NCBI GenBank assembly: GCA_964368445.1
Contig: CAYJAY010000004.1
Location: 44,209-108,208 of the forward strand
Reading direction: 5' to 3'
Length of the DNA: 64,000 nt
DNA from: CAYJAY01 sp964368445
GTDB taxonomy: Bacteria; Bacillota; Clostridia; Oscillospirales; Ruminococcaceae
In this document: positions 62,063-64,000 of the stretch, piece after piece
Numbering within the stretch: the stretch's first letter is position 1
How the letters are laid out: each line of letters begins with the position of its first letter
Program-made: the position numbers and the translations under genes
The notes under the pieces: model-generated
Told to the model about the DNA's origin: nothing
Databases searched by the model: none
The model's input: only the letters and a program-made list of their open reading frames with translations

Positions 62063-63798
62063 ATGCAGCACTTATAAAAGCGACAGCAAACGAGCTTAAA
62101 GAGACGCTTTTGGGCGCAAGGGTGGACAAACTCTACAGCCCGACAAGGGATGAAATTGTGATAAATCTTCGAACTGAGGCACGAAAAACAGTGAGTCTCT
62201 TTATTTCGGCACGAAGCGGAAGCGCACGGATTCACATAACAAAAGAAACGTTTGAAAACCCTCTTGTTCCGCCTGCGTTTTGTATGCTTTTAAGAAAACA
62301 TCTTTCGACAGGGAAGATAATAGACATATACGCAAAAGACGGCGAAAGAATTTGTTTTGTCGTGTTTTCCGCCGTAAACGAGATGGGGGACAAGACCGAG
62401 GTTACCCTTTCGGTCGAACTTATGGGTCGATACTCGAACCTCGTTATAATTGATAAGGACAACAAGATAATAGATGCGCTTAAACGCGTGGACATAGATC
62501 AATCGGAAAAACGTCAATTAGGCCCCGGGATAATGTTCACTATGCCACCGAAACAACAAAAGTTGCCGTTTCTTTTAACCGACACCGAACAAATTGTTAA
62601 GTCTGTTATAGAAAAGAACAAACCCTTGTCGTCCGCAATAATGGACACAACGTCGGGGGTTGCTCCGCTCATTGCACGTGAGATTTCATATGTTGTATCA
62701 AAACAAGAACTAGACGCGGACCAGCTTACGGCGGAACAAAAACAGACGCTTGTGCAAGTTATAGACAACGTGAAAATTGCAGCAAGCGGAACAAAAGCGA
62801 AATTCTCGATTTTGTATGATAAAGAGCGCCCGTTTGAATTTTCGTTTTTCGACATAAATCAATACGGTGACGGTTGCACAAAGCGATATTTTGAGACTGC
62901 TTCCGAGATGTTTGATCTATATTTTGCCGAAAAAGACAGGATTGAACGATCGCGAAATAAATCCCACGACCTTAAAAAACAGGTGTCGACGTTGATTGAC
63001 AGGACGGTAAGACGACAACAAGCACGGGAAGAGGAGCTGGATTCAGCCGACAAAGCAGAGACGAAAAAGCTGTATGGAGAACTTTTAACCGCAAACATAT
63101 CAAACATTAATCCACGTGAGAAAACAGCAAAAGTTTTAAACTATTATACCGGCGAGTACATTACGATACCGCTTGATCCTATGTTGTCACCCAACGCAAA
63201 TGCTCAAAAATATTATAAAGATTATCGAAAACTTGTGACGGCGAAAAAGGTTTTGTCCGACCTAATCGAAACGGGTAAAGGAGAGATTGAATACTTAAAA
63301 TCAGTTTTGTACGAAATTGAACAGGCAACGACGGAACAAGAATATCTTAATATTCGCAGAGAATTAAAAGAGGCGGGGTTTTTGAAATCATTCAAGATGC
63401 CAAACAAAAAGCAACTTAAAACGGTTGATTACATAGAATACCAAACGAGCGGTGGGTATAGAGTTTTGGTTGGAAAAAACAACCTCGCCAACGAAAAACT
63501 GACGTTTAAGACAGCTGCAAAAAGCGACATATGGTTCCACGTAAAAAACGCTCCGGGGAGTCACGTCGTTTTGTTTTCAGAAAACACCGAGCCATCGGAA
63601 CAAGACTATACCGAAGCTGCCATGATTGCGGCGTTTTACAGCAGCGAAAAAGGCGGAGAAATGGTTGCGGTGGATTACACTAACATAAAAAACATAAAAA
63701 AGCCCCCGTCGGCAAAACTAGGGATGGTTATTTATCATACTAATTTTTCGGCATATGTGACGGTGGACGAGCAGCTTTTGGAACGACTTAGAAGTTGA
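62053..63798 (+). CDS. rqcH: Ribosome quality-control protein RqcH (NFACT family)
   Basis: Binds 50S subunits with stalled peptidyl-tRNA and adds C-terminal alanine tails for degradation. 581 residues, full NFACT set: NFACT-N (DAALIKATANELKETLLGARVDKLYSP), HhH region, coiled coil (about 280-430), NFACT-R with SDIWFHVKNAPGSHVVL near 495. Formerly called fibronectin-binding protein FbpA. The start overlaps trmK; the AAAGGAGATATAAGATG context provides a good ribosome site. Confidence 0.95.
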   Translation: MSLDAALIKATANELKETLLGARVDKLYSPTRDEIVINLRTEARKTVSLFISARSGSARIHITKETFENPLVPPAFCMLLRKHLSTGKIIDIYAKDGERICFVVFSAVNEMGDKTEVTLSVELMGRYSNLVIIDKDNKIIDALKRVDIDQSEKRQLGPGIMFTMPPKQQKLPFLLTDTEQIVKSVIEKNKPLSSAIMDTTSGVAPLIAREISYVVSKQELDADQLTAEQKQTLVQVIDNVKIAASGTKAKFSILYDKERPFEFSFFDINQYGDGCTKRYFETASEMFDLYFAEKDRIERSRNKSHDLKKQVSTLIDRTVRRQQAREEELDSADKAETKKLYGELLTANISNINPREKTAKVLNYYTGEYITIPLDPMLSPNANAQKYYKDYRKLVTAKKVLSDLIETGKGEIEYLKSVLYEIEQATTEQEYLNIRRELKEAGFLKSFKMPNKKQLKTVDYIEYQTSGGYRVLVGKNNLANEKLTFKTAAKSDIWFHVKNAPGSHVVLFSENTEPSEQDYTEAAMIAAFYSSEKGGEMVAVDYTNIKNIKKPPSAKLGMVIYHTNFSAYVTVDEQLLERLRS

Positions 63799-63870
63799 GT
63801 GTGTATAAAAAAGAGTAGAAAAAACAAAAAAATAATTGTCGATTTGTAAAACATATTTGGGTAAAAAAAC

Positions 63871-63900
63871 TTGACTTTGACCCCAAATTTATGGTATTAT
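63871..63900 (+). promoter_or_regulatory. Promoter of tRNA-Pro
   Basis: TTGACT at 63871-63876, 18-bp spacer, TATTAT at 63895-63900 with a TGG extended -10, 10 bp before the tRNA. Confidence 0.7.
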
Positions 63901-63910
63901 ATTTTGGCAA

Positions 63911-63987
63911 CCGGGTGTGGCACAGTTTGGTAGCGCGCTTGACTGGGGGTCAAGAGGCCGCAGGTTCAAGTCCTGTCACTCGGACCA
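63911..63987 (+). tRNA. tRNA-Pro (anticodon GGG)
   Basis: 77 nt. The acceptor CCGGGTG pairs with CACTCGG (one G-U), then discriminator A and encoded CCA (63985-63987). The anticodon stem CTTGA/TCAAG encloses CTGGGGG, giving anticodon GGG for CCC/CCU proline codons. T-arm GGTTCAAGTCC is present. The window ends 13 bp later, so more tRNA genes may follow. Confidence 0.94.
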
Positions 63988-64000
63988 TATTGAATACCCA

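Overview
The window reads as chromosomal core genome of a low-GC Gram-positive bacterium, most likely a member of the Clostridia. The evidence is two T-box-controlled tRNA synthetase genes, a fatty-acid-kinase/Asp23 pair, HPr kinase, WhiA, RNase Y, a comEC-holA-recD2-comF block, RqcH/TrmK, A-rich Shine-Dalgarno sequences and several TTG/GTG starts. The species cannot be named from sequence alone. Nearly all genes lie on the plus strand. The exceptions are thrS (running off the left edge) and a three-gene glycosyltransferase/acetyltransferase block at 14.6-17.4 kb.

Layout. 0-10.5 kb: thrS with its T-box, then rny, ymdB, an Asp23 protein, fakA, recG and a D,D-carboxypeptidase. 10.7-14.5 kb: an alpha/beta hydrolase overlapping a GPH-type symporter, then cca. 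14.6-17.4 kb (minus): two glycosyltransferases and a chloramphenicol-acetyltransferase homologue. 17.4-21.3 kb: a repeat-rich 480-bp control region, then hom-thrB-lysC, with an internal start for an aspartokinase beta subunit. 21.3-26.4 kb: a pair of M16 peptidase-like genes, lgt with a coiled-coil tail, and a membrane glycosyltransferase. 26.4-27.3 kb: tRNA-Ser(GCU) followed by two near-identical 261-bp tandem repeats that carry an inverted copy of the tRNA 3' end. 27.3-29.5 kb: a periplasmic-sensor diguanylate cyclase. 29.5-41.4 kb: hprK-murB-rapZ-whiA-dnaE, a phosphofructokinase relative that has lost its active site, ligA and a class B PBP. 41.5-51.5 kb: Ala T-box, alaS, a HIT protein, a purine phosphoribosyltransferase, and comEC-holA-recD2-comF. 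51.6-58.1 kb: pcrA, 115-bp tandem structured repeats, thyX, tmk and three accessory genes. 58.1-64 kb: a heptanucleotide repeat tract, two mltG paralogues around a small alkyltransferase-like gene, a DUF1858 protein, trmK, rqcH and tRNA-Pro(GGG).

Functionally the window covers DNA replication and repair (dnaE, holA, ligA, recG, recD2, pcrA), RNA processing and translation (rny, cca, thrS, alaS, trmK, rqcH), envelope building (murB, PBP, carboxypeptidase, mltG, lgt, glycosyltransferases), the aspartate pathway to threonine, dTMP supply (thyX, tmk) and carbon control (hprK, rapZ). I found no phage, transposase, CRISPR array or defence system. The points most worth a second look are the degenerate phosphofructokinase, the tRNA-linked 261-bp repeats, the 115-bp repeats, the phased TTGTAAC repeats upstream of hom, the ComEC protein whose nuclease domain lacks its metal motif, and the heptamer repeat upstream of mltG.
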